This document shows positions 45,122 through 56,020 of a stretch of DNA of 64,000 nt, in pieces; positions within the stretch are counted from its first letter, which is position 1; each line of letters opens with the position of its first letter. Under the pieces are notes generated by a model that worked only from the letters and a program-made list of their open reading frames with translations, made no database searches and had not been told where the DNA came from. Source of the stretch: Maniola hyperantus (lineage: Eukaryota; Arthropoda; Insecta; Lepidoptera; Nymphalidae); NCBI RefSeq assembly GCF_902806685.2, contig NC_048555.1, forward strand, positions 2,294,001 to 2,358,000. Direction: 5' to 3'. The position numbers and the translations under genes are program-made.

Positions 45122-45274
45122 CGGTTTTTTAATGGTTTGTTAAGATGTCTAGCTCGGAAATAAATATTTCATACGCCAAAAATATGTTGTTCATAATATT
45201 ATTTACGGAACACCAAAAGAACGAGGCCCAACTCGCACTTGGTCGATCTTTCTTATTGTACCTAAATAATTTAT

Positions 45275-45690
45275 AAAAGGAAAAGGTGACTGACTGACTG
45301 ATTGACTGATCTATCAACGCACAGCTCGAACTACTGGATCGGGCTGAAATTTGGCATGCAGATAGCTATTATGATGTAGGCATCCGCTAAGAAAGGATTT
45401 TTGAAAATTCAACCCCTAAGGGTGTGAAATAGGTGTTTGAAAATTGTGTAGTCCACGCGGACGAAGTCGCGAGCATAAGCTAGTAATTTATAACAGGAAA
45501 TGGTGACTGACTGACTGATTGACTGATCTATCAACGCACAGCCCAAACTACTGGACGGATCGGTCTGAAATTCGGCACGCAGATAGCTATTATGACGTAG
45601 GTTGAAAATTCATCCTCTAAGGCAGTGAAGTAGGGGTTTGAAATTTAAATAGTCCACGCCGACGAAGTCGCGAGCCTAAGCTAGTTGTAC
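45275..45690 (-). repeat. repeat family E, two tandem copies
   Basis: Copy 1 ends at GTCGCGAGCATAAGCTAGTA (about 45484). Copy 2 starts at GGTGACTGACTGACTGATTG (about 45499) and ends GTCGCGAGCCTAAGCTAG. They differ at scattered positions and copy 2 lacks a short internal block. Confidence 0.75.
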
Positions 45691-45943
45691 CTAAAGTACT
45701 TTAGTCATAGACTGTACGTCGCGCCTCGGGGCTCTGATTCATGGCATAATAAAGTTATTAGACGCCATGGCTCGCGTGAGAAGCAATCGCAAGTCCTGTC
45801 AGCTCAATGCTACAGAAACTTCTGGACGATTAGGTTGTTTACCGGCTAACTCGTAGCGGCTTCGCACGGGTGGCCTTTAGTGCGTGTATCATTTATGTAA
45901 ATAGGAACCTTCTTCGAGATTCATCTAATTTATACATTTGCTG

Positions 45944-46480
45944 TGATAGTCTAGCTAGTTAAGACGTCCGCATCTATTCGGGAGGTAGGGAGGGAGTTCG
46001 ATCCCGTGCACGCACCTCTACCTTTGGGAAATAATTATATGCGTTTTAAAGTATTATAAACTAGCTGAGCCCGCGACTTCGTTCGCGTGAATTTAGGTTT
46101 TTAAAATCCCGGGGGAACTCTTTGATATTCCGGGATAAAAAGTAACCTATGTCACTCTCCATGTCTTTAACTATACCCATGCAAAAAATCTCGTCGTTCC
46201 GTAGCTCCGTGATTGAAGGACAAACCAACAAATCAATAAACAAACACACTTTCGCGTTTATAATGAGGTTACTGATAATAAGGGTACTGATATCACGGAA
46301 AATGTCGTGAGGGAACCTGCATGCCTGAAAGTTCTACACAATTTTTTCTGTGAAGTCTGCCAATCCGCACTTGGCCAGCATGATAGACTGTGGCCAAAGT
46401 CTTCTCCTTTTGAGAGAAGAAACGTGTTCAGTCATGAACCTGGCGATGGATTGACGACGATGATGATGATGATTCAAATT
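45944..46480 (+). repeat. SINE family A interrupted by family C repeat
   Basis: The SINE head and body (GTTCGATCCCGTGCACGCAC, TTATATGCGTTTTAA) stop at about 46061. A complete family C copy (46062-46265, CTAGCTGAGCCCGCGACTTC) intervenes. The SINE resumes with TATCACGGAAAATGTCGTGA GG, GAGAGAAGAAACGTG and a GATGATGATGATGATT tail. Confidence 0.75.
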
Positions 46481-46754
46481 CACGTATCCCTGACAAGTGA
46501 CAATAACTATTTATTGTACCTAGCAGATTATAGGTACAGTTAAAACCTGTGCTTCACGGTTTATACGAGCAACAAGGCGTTGATTCAATCCACTCAAGAT
46601 CTGTAAGTGCACAATAGGCTCTTTTGTGCTGTAAGCTGGAACACATGCTTTTCATTATTATGTAATATGTAGGTCTTCTATAAACGATTTATCATATTTA
46701 GAAATACCTATAACACATTCAGCTACTTATACCATATATAAAATATAGTAGGGC

Positions 46755-47735
46755 ATGCATCTATAACTTTTCGGAGTTATGTGCGTTTAAGAGCCGATTT
46801 TTAGGGTTCCTCCGTACCTCAAAAGGAAAAACGGAACCCTTATAGGATCACTTTGTTGTCTGTCTGTCTGTCTGACAAGAAACCTACAGGGTACTTCCCG
46901 TTGACCTAGAATTATGAAATTTGGCAGGTAGGTAGATGTTATAGCTGACATTATGGGAAAAATCTGAAAACCGTGAATTTGTGGTTAAATGACACAAAAA
47001 AAAATTAAGTTGTGGTCATGAACTAAAATTAGTATTTTCAATATTTGAAGTCAGATCACTATATCAAATGGGGTATCATATGAAAGATCTTCATCTGTAC
47101 ATTCTAAAACAGAATTTTATTTATTTTTATGCATCATAGTTTTTGAACTATCGTGCAAAATGTCAAAAAAATACGACTGTATTACGGAACCCTCGTTGCG
47201 CGAGCCTGACTCGCACTTGGCCGGTTTTTCAATCGTCAAATAACTTTTTTCAGAGGAATAAATTTGACATTTTGACAGATTTTCTATACAAAAACTGTCA
47301 AAGTCTCAAAATTATTCCTGGGGTAAAACTTATCTGACGATTTAAAAAATCAGCCCTTGAGCGATTAATTAATATCACTTGCTTTAATTACCAAGGGGAA
47401 AAACATCGTGAGGGAACCGGCATGCCTGAAAGTAAGGCTGATCTACATATAGAGCGCACTTTGACTTTGCTCAGACTTAAGATAGAGTTAAAACGAGACA
47501 GATTTATGTGAGAGATATAGCTGTATCTCGTTTTACCTCTTTCTTAAGTCTAAGCTAAGACAGAGTGCGCTCTATATAGATCTCACCCTGAGAGTTCTCT
47601 AATATTATGTATACCTAATGTTCTCAAAGATGTGTGAAGTCTGTCAATCCGCGCTTGATATACCTACCCTTCTTTCTCACTGTGAAAGGAGACCCTTGCT
47701 AAGTAGTTGAATGTCGATGAGTTGATCATGATAAC
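46755..47735 (+). repeat. SINE family A split by a family D repeat and a family H MITE
   Basis: SINE pieces: ATCTATAACTTTTCGGAGTT ATGTGCGTTTAA (to about 46794), ACATCGTGAGGGAACCGGCA TGCCTGAAAGT (about 47402-47433), and GAGAGTTCTCTAATATTATG through TGATCATGATAACGAT (47587-47735). Family D (46795-47230, reverse) and MITE H (47434-47586) sit between them. Confidence 0.7.
47434..47586. mobile_element. hairpin MITE, family H, inside a SINE
   Basis: AAGGCTGATCTACATATAGA … core GTTAAAACGAGACAGATTTA TGTGAGAGATATAGCTGTAT … CTCTATATAGATCTCAC. The flanks CCTGAAAGT (47425-47433) and CCTGAGAGT (47587-47595) look like a 9-bp duplication of SINE sequence with one mismatch. Confidence 0.8.
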
Positions 47736-48084
47736 GATTATAACTACATGTGAATTGAAATGAAAAGCGGCAGATTTTCTTTACAATCTAGTTTCTACTG
47801 CAGTACTAGTCTTAGAAGCGAGTTCTATTAATAGAATTATAAACAGGTAGCATGGTGGCCAGGTGGTAGCTGGGCATCTATCAGGTGCTCCGAGCGGGCG
47901 GGCGGAGTCGCCGGACCAGATTAGGGAACACCTACTAAGTAATACAGACTAATTGAGCGATAGAGATCACTTTATTGTTCGACTACTTACGGAGTGTTTG
48001 GCAGTTGTGCGTGGGTGTGTTTGTATCGCTTCATCAGTTCGTTCATAATACGGTATTAAACCATTTTTTGAAGTGTCTTAATTT

Positions 48085-48335
48085 GATCTTAGAGTGATAA
48101 TAGTGATTTCCTAATCGGAGGTGGACGTAGCGGGCTCGATTCCGGGGCACGCACTTGAAGGAAAACATCGTGAGGAGGCCTGCATGTCTGAGAGTTCTCC
48201 ATAATGATCTCAAAGATGTGTGAAGTCTGCCAATTCGCACTTGCCAGCGTGGTCAGACTAACTGGCCAAAACCCTTCTTGCTCTGAGAGGAGACCCGTGC
48301 TCTTTAGTGAGCCGAGGATGGGTTGATCATATAAA
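48085..48335 (+). repeat. SINE family A copy
   Basis: Starts near GTGATAATAGTGATTTCCTA, with GGGCTCGATTCCGGGGCACG as box B region, then AAACATCGTGAGGAGGCCTG CATG, GAGAGTTCTCCATAATG, GAGGAGACCCGTGCTCTTTA and GATGGGTTGATCAT. The first body segment is deleted. The - strand 118-codon ORF over it is a shadow. Confidence 0.75.
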
Positions 48336-48697
48336 TTCTTGTGACGACGACAAAAGCACTTGTCACTATTTCGAATAAAATTAATCTTTTCTATTCTATC
48401 ACAAGTCACACAAATTAATAGAAAACTTCGATATAATTTTGGCAAAAGGCAAGTTCTGTTCTGTCAGTACTCTGTGACAGCGATTAAGTAAAGTGGAGTG
48501 GACAAGCATAAAGTGTTTATAGTTTATACGGGCGATTATCCGAGACCACCGGCTTTTGAGGTTGTATGAATTAATACAATCTCCCTATAGCCTGCCTTTA
48601 ATGGTTCAGTAGGGTTACCATCTGATTTCAAAATACAGGACTCAATAAAATATGTAGAGCAGTTGATGTATACTGTAGTATACATATATCACACAAC

Positions 48698-48812
48698 GGC
48701 TTTACTCACGTGTTCAGTCGACTTTAACCGCGAACCGAGTCCCTGTGAAAAAGGACCCGGGATGGATTCGAAACTAGTTAGCTTAACGTCGACTAAACAC
48801 GTGAGTAAAGCC
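48698..48812. mobile_element. short MITE-like element, 115 bp
   Basis: GGCTTTACTCACGTGTTCAG TCGAC at the left and GTCGACTAAACACGTGAGTA AAGCC at the right, near-perfect inverted repeats of about 25 bp around a GC-richer core. No target duplication is obvious. Confidence 0.75.
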
Positions 48813-49439
48813 TAAAAATGTGATATAATATGTATAATAGAAATCACTCACGATAGTTAAAAAGCTAAAACAGTTGATACAGTTTTTATTATCACTTTTC
48901 TTCGTCTTTTTCATTGTGGCTAACTATGTACAACTATCTATTGGTAGACCTTGGTTTGATACATTTTTGTATCAAGAAGGTATAACTTTTTATTTAAAAC
49001 TTATTCACTAGAGTCTGCATACATTAGGTACTACTACATTTCGAGAGCGTGCCACCAAACACGGCCTTATCCAATATTTTATGCCTATGAGAAAATGAAA
49101 CCCTTCCCTATCTAAGTAATTAGTTAATAATTTTCTCTTTCTACTTTCTTTCCGACTTCTTATTTATTATTCATATACCAAAAATTGTAGTTACAAAGTA
49201 ATAATAAATTAAGTTACATCGGAAATGCTTATCTCTAAACAGAGATTTCTTCCAGCTTCCCATTCAAGGTTGTGAGTAAGGCGTATCGAGAAGTGGAATT
49301 GGTCTACGGTACTAGAATCTAATAAACTACATAAATATCTTATAATAAATACCCAAATCAACTTATATACAATAATAATACTTATCATAAATCATTATAT
49401 ACATAATATATGAAAAATACAAATATATATAATATATAA

Positions 49440-49720
49440 AATACTCTATATTAATGATATATTTGAATGAGTGTACTGAGTGGCAGTTCTCTCTGACATT
49501 TTCAGGAAGTGAGTTCCAAAGTTGGGTAGCTAGTACGGTGGAATATCGAAAACTCAAGTGGGACTTTCTTGGGAAATCTTAACCGTTGGTGGCCCTAGTT
49601 GTCCGGCGTTTCACTATTCGCAATAAACAAAGCGTATAATGGGCGCCGTGTGTGGGTCCGCTGATTTTGAACCGGTCTTCTCTTTCATTTCGGATTACGT
49701 CGCGAACGGGTGGACCCTTT
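49440..49720 (-). mobile_element. LINE C-terminal fragment
   Basis: The - strand gives 'FRYSTVLATQLWNSLPENVR' in an open frame of 64 codons and, just upstream after a stop, residues like 'FKISGPTHGA' and 'RRTTRATNG'. This is the usual C-terminal pattern of insect LINE ORF2. Confidence 0.6.
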
Positions 49721-49811
49721 TTTTCTGTGTTAGTGTTACAGTTGTTATGGTTTGGTAATTTATGCCTTCAGTGTGACCTATTTGCGATAACACATACGTA
49801 CCTACCATACA

Positions 49812-50110
49812 AGCTGTGATCCCATAGCAAGCCTAGTGGTTAGGACGTCCGCCTTCTAATCGGAGGTCGGGGGTTCGATCCCGGGCACGCACCTCTAACT
49901 TTTCGGAGTTACGCACATAGTTTTAAGTAATTAAATAACTTGCTTTAACGATGAAGGAAAACATCGTGAGAAAACCTGCATGCCTGAAAGTTCTCCATAA
50001 TGTTCTCAACGGTGTGTGAAGTCTACTAATCCGCACATGGCCAGCGTGGTAGACTATGGCCAAAACTTTTTCACTGAGAGGAGACCCGTCCACTGTAGTG
50101 AGCCGGAAGC
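49812..50110 (+). repeat. SINE family A, full head, tail lost
   Basis: AGCCTAGTGGTTAGGACGTC CGCC (box A), GGGGGTTCGATCCCGGGCAC GC (box B), then the complete body to GTAGTGAGCCGGAAGC. It lacks the GATGGGTTGATCATGATG tail. Confidence 0.85.
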
Positions 50111-50261
50111 TACTTAGGTATTTTAACTTTTATCCAAGCCAAAACTGAAGTTATAAAATGACAGGTCTAAATGTATTGCAATCCTTTTCATAATGCTCCC
50201 ATTGGATTGAGATCTGCCCATTTAGTTTCAAATTTAGTTGGGGTTATTCAATGAGCAGATC

Positions 50262-50392
50262 AACAAATTCCTGAAAGGCCGGCAACTATTGGTAGTTCTT
50301 CTGGAGCTGCAAATGTTCGTGGGAGACGGTATGATCACTTAACATCAGGTGATCCCGCCTGCTCGTTATTTTCATTTTAAAAAATGTAACTA
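50262..50392 (+). mobile_element. LINE C-terminal scrap
   Basis: AATTCCTGAAAGGCCGGCAA, AGCTGCAAATGTTCGTGGG and ATCAGGTGATCCCGCCTGCT CGTT are the opposite strand of the element at 14405-14640. Confidence 0.6.
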
Positions 50393-50397
50393 TGAAT

Positions 50398-50547
50398 AAG
50401 TCCCGCAAATTGCTAATGCGCGTGGCCGCCTTTTTAGTGCGGCCACGCGCAGCACTAAACTAAAGTTTCGCGCTAATGGTATATTTTTATTTCGGGTCAA
50501 AATGACGTCATTTCGATGTTAATGAGACATGGTTCCAGCGCAATAGC
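50398..50547. mobile_element. family K MITE beside the ITP exon, right end truncated
   Basis: AAGTCCCGCAAATTGCTAAT GCGCG to GGTTCCAGCGCAATAGC, inverted relative to 22585-22752; the second TIR is missing. Its end is 45 bases before the ITP start codon. Confidence 0.8.
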
Positions 50548-50592
50548 TATTTCTATTTTAAGTATGTAACGTTGTAATTTTATCTTTCCCAG

Positions 50593-50807
50593 ATGCATCT
50601 AAGCTCAATCCAAGTAGTCGCGCTGATGACGCTCGCGCTGGCCACGGCGCCGCGGGCCGCGTCGTCGCCGCACCACGTGGCGCGCCGCTCCTTCTTCAAC
50701 CTGCAGTGCAAGGGCGTGTACGACGCCGCCATCTTCGCGCGCCTCGACCGCATCTGTGACGACTGCTACAACCTCTTTCGGGAGCCGCAGCTTTTCACTC
50801 TGTGCAG
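50593..50807 (+). CDS. ITP: ITP common exon (signal peptide, propeptide, N-terminal mature peptide)
   Basis: Codes 71 codons and two bases. Residues 1 to about 22 (MHLSSIQVVALMTLALATAP…) form a signal peptide for secretion. A short propeptide ends with the dibasic ARR at 30-32. Mature SFFNLQCKGVYDAAIFARLD begins at residue 33, and the conserved DDCYNLFREPQLFTLC segment completes four of the six cysteines. A pyrimidine-rich TTTTATCTTTCCCAG sits directly before the ATG, so the exon is probably an internal exon joined to an upstream 5' UTR exon. The donor is CAG|GTGCGA. The exon is markedly GC- and CpG-rich compared with its neighbours. Confidence 0.93.
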
Positions 50808-53800
50808 GTGCGACCATAGACTGATTGCTTTTTTTAATTGTGGTGTTTTTCAGCTAGTATCAATATTGTTTCACGTGCTAAGAAAGTTGAAAAACAGGGC
50901 AATTGCCTGTCCATTGAAAATTTTGAAACGGAGATGTGTTCAAAACACCTATCACATTATTTAAAGACTAGCTTATGTCCGCGATTTATCGCGTGTACCT
51001 ACTACCTACGCAAATTTCAAGTCCCTATTTTACCAGCTTTGGGTTTTTTTTCAAAAATCCTTTCTTAGCGGATGTCTTTGTCTAGTCATAATAGCTATCT
51101 GTACACCAAATTTCAGCCCGATCCGTCTAGTAGTTTAAGCTGTGCGTTGATAGATCAGACAGTCAGTCACCTACTTTTATATATTTAGATGACGTGATAA
51201 AATTATCACGTCATCTATCGATAGTCTGATTGGCCCGCTGAACAAGTCTCATCTCTGCTCCAATGGACAGGCAGGCTTGATCGCGCATTATAAGATGAGA
51301 TACAAGCTTTGCAGCGTTGGGTTTTTCAGTACATACAGTTGTGAACGCAAACGACGTCACAAATACCCGTAAATTGAACTTCCTTCCTAAGATAATAATT
51401 TTTATCTACGAGTCTATCTGAAAATCGACGAGTGGCCAATTTTCAACTTTCATAGCTCATATTATTTTAATCAATTTAATTTTGTGGCGTTTTTCAGCCA
51501 GTGTGAATTCAATTTCGTCTTCTTTTTTTGTTTTAAATGTGGCGTTTTTCAGCCTTAGAAAAAAAAATTGCTAAGCCCTAAACTTTAAAAATTGTCAATT
51601 TCCTTTGTCATGTAGTGAAATAAAAGTATTCTACAGGGGCTCGAATGTAACTTTTTAATTAATTTAAGTTAAATTGAAACGAAAGAAAAAACGAATTGAA
51701 ACGAAGCGGCGCTAATCCTGTCGTCTCACTCACACACTATATACAGGTTACTGTATAAAGGGAGATCGAATGATAAACGCCACTCTTTTCGATTCTTTTC
51801 TTTATTGGAACGCGTTACTGTCATAGCTACGAGAAAGGGATGGAGAATTTTCCGTCTAAACGATAGTTTTACGCAAAGTTAACGTTAACTTGAAAAGTTA
51901 CATTAAAGGTTCTGAAATCTAAGGGCTCTGTGACCTTGCGTAGACTTAAGACAGAGTTAAAAAGACACAGAGCTATATCTCTTACATAAATCTGTCTCGT
52001 TTTAACTCAATCTTAAGTCTGAGCAAAGTCAAAATGCGCTCTACAGATCTCAGCTTAACATTTAAGGTTTTGACGAATTTGAAAGCTTTTATAAAAAAAC
52101 GCCCCCCCTCATGTACTTTTTTATTGCTAATTTACTCAAAATATGTATTGATTGTTGGGGCACAGGCAAGACTGTTTTACGACAGACTACTTCAAGGGCT
52201 GCGTGGAAGTACTGCAAGAGACGGACCAACTAGAACTATTCAAGAAGTATATAAAACAGTTACACGGGGCGGACCCAGGGATTACTGATTAGGTACCCGG
52301 CGAGTTTTATTTTTTTTCTTCCTACCTTCCTTTCTTCCTCGGTAATGGATCACGAACTGTGAAAATCTCTTTTTACTTTTTTTCCAAGAATCCTAATTGC
52401 ATGTTTTTTTTAAATAATAATAACTGAAACTATTCTAATCTAAGTCCGTTCCAAAACCTAGTTTTTCAAATTTTCTATCTATTTCAGTAGGTACTCCATT
52501 GTAAAGAGAAATCTTTAGAAAGCAATCCCAAATTCATCTGATAGAAAGATCATAGAAAATCCCTGTCAGATGCTGGTCTTGTAATATTTTAAGGCTATCC
52601 ATTTTTTTTACCAAACACACCTTCTAGGCAAGCAGGCTCCAACCTAGACCTCACCATTGATTTTTACTAAGCATGATTGTCATCAAGCGCAATCTTGCAA
52701 TAAAAAAAGTTTATCAAATGCAATGGCCAAGGCTATGTTCAAGACTTCTCTAATAGAGAAGATTTTTCTTCTTCCTCACACTATATAGTAGTTATTACAA
52801 TTCAGAATAAATGAATCCAAAAATTAAATTATCCCTCTCTAACATCAAAAATATCTCCCAAGCCAACACTTAGTGATACCCTTTCTTCCTACCACTTTAC
52901 TCAGAATGGCTTTTGGTTTCTCAATATCCTTTCTCTTTCAGCTCTACATTAACCACGCTTTCTTTTATAAGCACGCACGCAATTTTTGTTACTCATTTAA
53001 TTAAAGTAGGTATTGGGTTATTAACCGCATGCAAATCTGCACCAGTTTGCACTTCTTCGCTAACTTTTTTGGTAATTTGGTAAAATCTAAAGCCAATATT
53101 TTTTATTTATGTGACAATTGAATAAATTGCAACTATTTTTAATATTTTATAACTGTATCCTAATTCTAAACGTCCGATATTTGTATTGGAATACTTATTT
53201 TGGAGTGTATCATTCATAATATTTTTATCTTAGAACATACGAGTAATATGTTTTTAAAGTTAACAGCAGCTATCATATTATTGTATTTTTAAATGTTAGA
53301 CATCATTTTTTGTATCCTATTTTGTGGTTATGTAATAATTATGTAAGTATGTACCTAGGTACCGTATAATTTATCTCTACTTTCTGTATTCTTAATTCTT
53401 TAGGTATCTATTTCTTGTAACATATAAAGTGCATGTTAATTTCTAAGACTGTTCACAAATTACTTTTACGATAGTGGTTATATGAATTTGTTTTAATAAT
53501 AATCTTCTAAACCTGTTTTAATTTTTCTCGATTGTTTTTACTTTTTTGTCTGCTAATATTCTGAGAATTTAAATATTTAAAAACGTTTAAAAACGTTTTT
53601 GTTCTTGATACTTTACTTTAGAAAAATCCGTAAGACCCGTTGGCAAGTGATGATGCAGCCTAAGATGGAGCACAATTGCCTAGAAGATGGCCATAGACTC
53701 TTGACTTGAACCTAAGCTACATTTGCGGATACAATAAGATTTCGCTTGTTAGTGCTGCAATCTAAGATGAGAATGCAATAATTTAGAGACCCATAAATAT

Positions 53801-54403
53801 CCGGAATAGGGTTTTACAGAGACCCTAATGCAATGCTAAAATGATTTGGCGTTATTTAAATGTCTCTAGTTCCTTTTACGATCGAAATTGGTAATAATAA
53901 TCTATCCATAATCTGTTGATAAGTTTCTTAGCGACGTTGTTAGTTGTTAAATAACATGCATGCATTGGGACTCCCCGTCTTATAGTTCTATAAGTTCTTA
54001 AGTATGGGTTGCCTGGAAGAGATCACTTTAGTGATAAGGTCGTCCTTTGTTTTTTAAGCGTATCTTGTATTCTTACTCTCTGTAATTTTGTTAACAATAA
54101 AGTTGTTTAAATTAAAAATTAAATTAAATTAAAATGCAATTTTTGACAAATAACAACGTCGCGTTGCTAAGTTGTTAATCCATCGACAGATTACAAATAG
54201 AATTATTAATTTACCTAATGGCCGGCCGTTAAAATTTAAAAACTATGTAGAAACCATTTCGATTAGTTTTGTAATGTAAACTTTTATGTTCCAGGTCGAA
54301 ATGTTTCACTTCGCCCTACTTCAAGGGTTGCATGGAGTCCTTGTACCTCTACGACGAGGAGGAACAGTTAGATCAAATGATCGACTTCATCGGGAAACGC
54401 TAA
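50593..54403 (+). CDS. ITP: ion transport peptide gene (ITP / ITP-L), alternatively spliced
   Basis: Three coding segments join in frame. 50593-50807 plus 54295-54403 encodes a 107-residue precursor whose mature peptide (residues 33-104) is 72 residues, with cysteines at mature positions 7, 23, 26, 39, 43 and 52 (the CHH/ITP disulfide pattern), and a GKR end giving a C-terminal amide. 50593-50807 plus 52166-52292 encodes a 113-residue precursor of the 81-residue, non-amidated ITP-L form. In insects ITP is a neurohormone that drives ion and fluid reabsorption in the hindgut; ITP-L is made by the same gene by exon inclusion. Introns use GT-AG and all junctions are phase 2 in codon AG|G. Introns are 1358 and 2002 bp, or 3487 bp when the middle exon is skipped. 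Upstream non-coding exons are likely but unseen. Confidence 0.93.
50968..51190 (+). repeat. repeat family E copy in ITP intron
   Basis: ACTAGCTTATGTCCGCGATT TATCGCGTG (decayed head), TTTTTTTTCAAAAATCCTTT, CAGTAGTTTAAGCTGTGCG-like and GATAGATCAGACAGTCAGTC ACC. Confidence 0.7.
51904..52056. mobile_element. hairpin MITE, family H, in ITP intron
   Basis: The left arm is diverged (TTCTGAAATCTAAGGGCTCT); the core GTTAAAAAGACACAGAGCTA TATCTCTTACATAAATCTGT CTCGTTTTAACTC and right arm AAAATGCGCTCTACAGATCT CAGC are good. It ends 109 bases before the ITP-L exon. Confidence 0.8.
52166..52292 (+). CDS. ITP: ITP-L specific exon
   Basis: 127 bases after acceptor GGGGCACAG. The first base completes Arg, then QDCFTTDYFKGCVEVLQETD and a further 21 residues, ending PGITD and TAG at 52290-52292. 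It supplies cysteines 5 and 6 and a longer basic, non-amidated C-terminus (no GK/GR signal). The next bases are GTACCC, so a donor follows the stop directly; inclusion would place exon 54295 in the 3' UTR. Length and position match the alternative exon of other insect ITP genes. Confidence 0.9.
52293..54294 (+). other. ITP intron between the ITP-L and ITP exons
   Basis: About 2 kb of AT-rich sequence. No repeat family from this window is clear, and no ORF is credible. Confidence 0.7.
54295..54403 (+). CDS. ITP: ITP C-terminal exon (amidated form)
   Basis: After acceptor TTTTATGTTCCAG, the first base completes Arg; then SKCFTSPYFKGCMESLYLYD, EEEQLDQMIDFI and GKR, with TAA at 54401-54403. Two cysteines finish the set of six. 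Gly-Lys-Arg is the signal for trimming and C-terminal amidation, giving …DFI-amide. The overlapping ORF in another frame at 54286-54492 is a shadow. Confidence 0.93.
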
Positions 54404-54845
54404 CATGCACACAGCCAACACATTTCGCGCCAACTCTTGACATGACGCCATCTTGTATAACCCAACCGATCGAATATACAACCACTGTTTAAACAAAAGC
54501 TACAGCGTAAAGGTAAAACACAATTCCACCGCTTTGCCAACAAAAAGCAGAACAGAAACAGTCAAGTTCCTCCAGATTGACGTCTGCTTTCTATCCTCAA
54601 CGTATTCTAGTCTTTAACGCGACATAAAAATATTTATGTTTGCAACTAATTGTAATGTTATCATAATTTGTATTAGATAATGTGTATACAGTGCTAAGGA
54701 CATTTATTATTTTGTGTTATACATATAAGTGTTGTAAAGCTTCTTGCTACGGGAGTGTAATGTATATTGAAGATTTGTTTTATTGATTGTATTAAATTTG
54801 TATTAGATCGCCTCCTAGGTAATAAAAATCGTTCAAAAAATAATA
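54404..54845 (+). other. probable ITP 3' UTR
   Basis: AT-rich sequence after the stop. The clearest AATAAA is at 54821-54826. The true poly(A) site cannot be told from sequence alone. Confidence 0.5.
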
Positions 54846-55312
54846 ATATTGAGGCAGATATTTCCCTGGATCCGATGCTGGTCATCTAATTTTTAATCTG
54901 TCTTTTTGAAAAAGAAAATTTTCTGAGCCTTAAAGGACTTGCATCCAGGGCCGTAAAAAATTAATTTAAAAAATCCGACTGAGATTGCCTATTTAATTAT
55001 ATTGTGACGCATTCCAAACGCAGTATTTAATTAAATAACTTACGCTTTTTATCTGAGTTTTTTCTACTAACACGATGACGATGGTATTATGTATATTAGG
55101 TCGCCGATAAGTAAATAAGCCTTTGTAATATATAGTTTAATTATGTAAATCACAAACGTGGCTTTTTAACGTATGTATTCCGTATTATTGTACATCTATA
55201 GATTTAAGTTGGACACAATGTATTTAATTCTTATTTACAATTAGAATTAATTATCAACCCAATTTTAATGAAAGTAGACGGTAAAGTGACATTTATTATG
55301 ATAAAAATAAAC

Positions 55313-55590
55313 CAGTCAAGTGCGAGTCGGACTCGCACGCGAAGGGTTCCGTACCATCATATAATATAACACTATGAACTTTTAAATTGCATGGCAGCCA
55401 TTTTGAAATCTTAATTATATGTTGTTATGACAGTAATAGACACACTGAAAATTTCAACTCTCTACCTATTACGGTTCATGGGATGACAGACAGACAGACG
55501 GACAGCGGAGACTTAGGGTGGAGTTCGCCGACTTTTAAAACGGCCGATTCAAGATAATCGGCTCCCTTTGGCACTCTTCGGGTAAGTAAC
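55313..55590 (+). repeat. repeat family D copy
   Basis: CAGTCAAGTGCGAGTCGGAC TCGCACGCGAAGGGTTCCGT, ATTGCATGGCAGCCATTTTG, a CAGACAGACAGACGGACAGC run, ending TAAGTAACCCTAAGAAAG. Confidence 0.7.
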
Positions 55591-56020
55591 CCTAAGAAAG
55601 CACCGCATTAAAAACTTCCTCCTTTCTGAATGTCGGTCAGATACAGACAATTAATTTAAATTTTTACAGCTTTTTATTAAATTCTAGTTTATCGTAATAA
55701 TGTTTTATTGTCATTTTCTAACAAACCATACAGCTACTAGTATAGGAAGTAATTTTCACTTTACCGTCTCGCAAAATAGTAATGGTTGAGTTGTATTTAG
55801 CAATTTAGTTAGTCAATAAGTATTTATAAAGATTTATTTTTTATATACTTCCGACCTATTTATTTGTTACTTTTTACGATTTATAATTTATTTTTTATTA
55901 TTGTAACTGCTTATAATAATAATTACTACACTTGCAACCGTGGAGATTACCAGTGAACGTTTATTAGTTTGACTCTTTTTACCCAGTACGGGCGAGTTTC
56001 CATATTCCATCCGTGAATAG

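Larger units (their letters stand above)
50808..52165 (+). other. ITP intron before the ITP-L exon
   Basis: Holds a family E repeat copy (50968-51190) and a family H MITE (51904-52056), plus AT-rich sequence. The ORFs reading through from the exon are intron translation. Confidence 0.75.

Noticed and set aside
50605..50817. 70-codon - strand ORF over the ITP exon
   Set aside because: GC-rich shadow of the ITP coding strand.
52034..52288. 84-codon + strand ORF overlapping the ITP-L exon
   Set aside because: A different frame from the spliced ITP-L product; the exon frame with QDCFTTDYFKGC is the real one.
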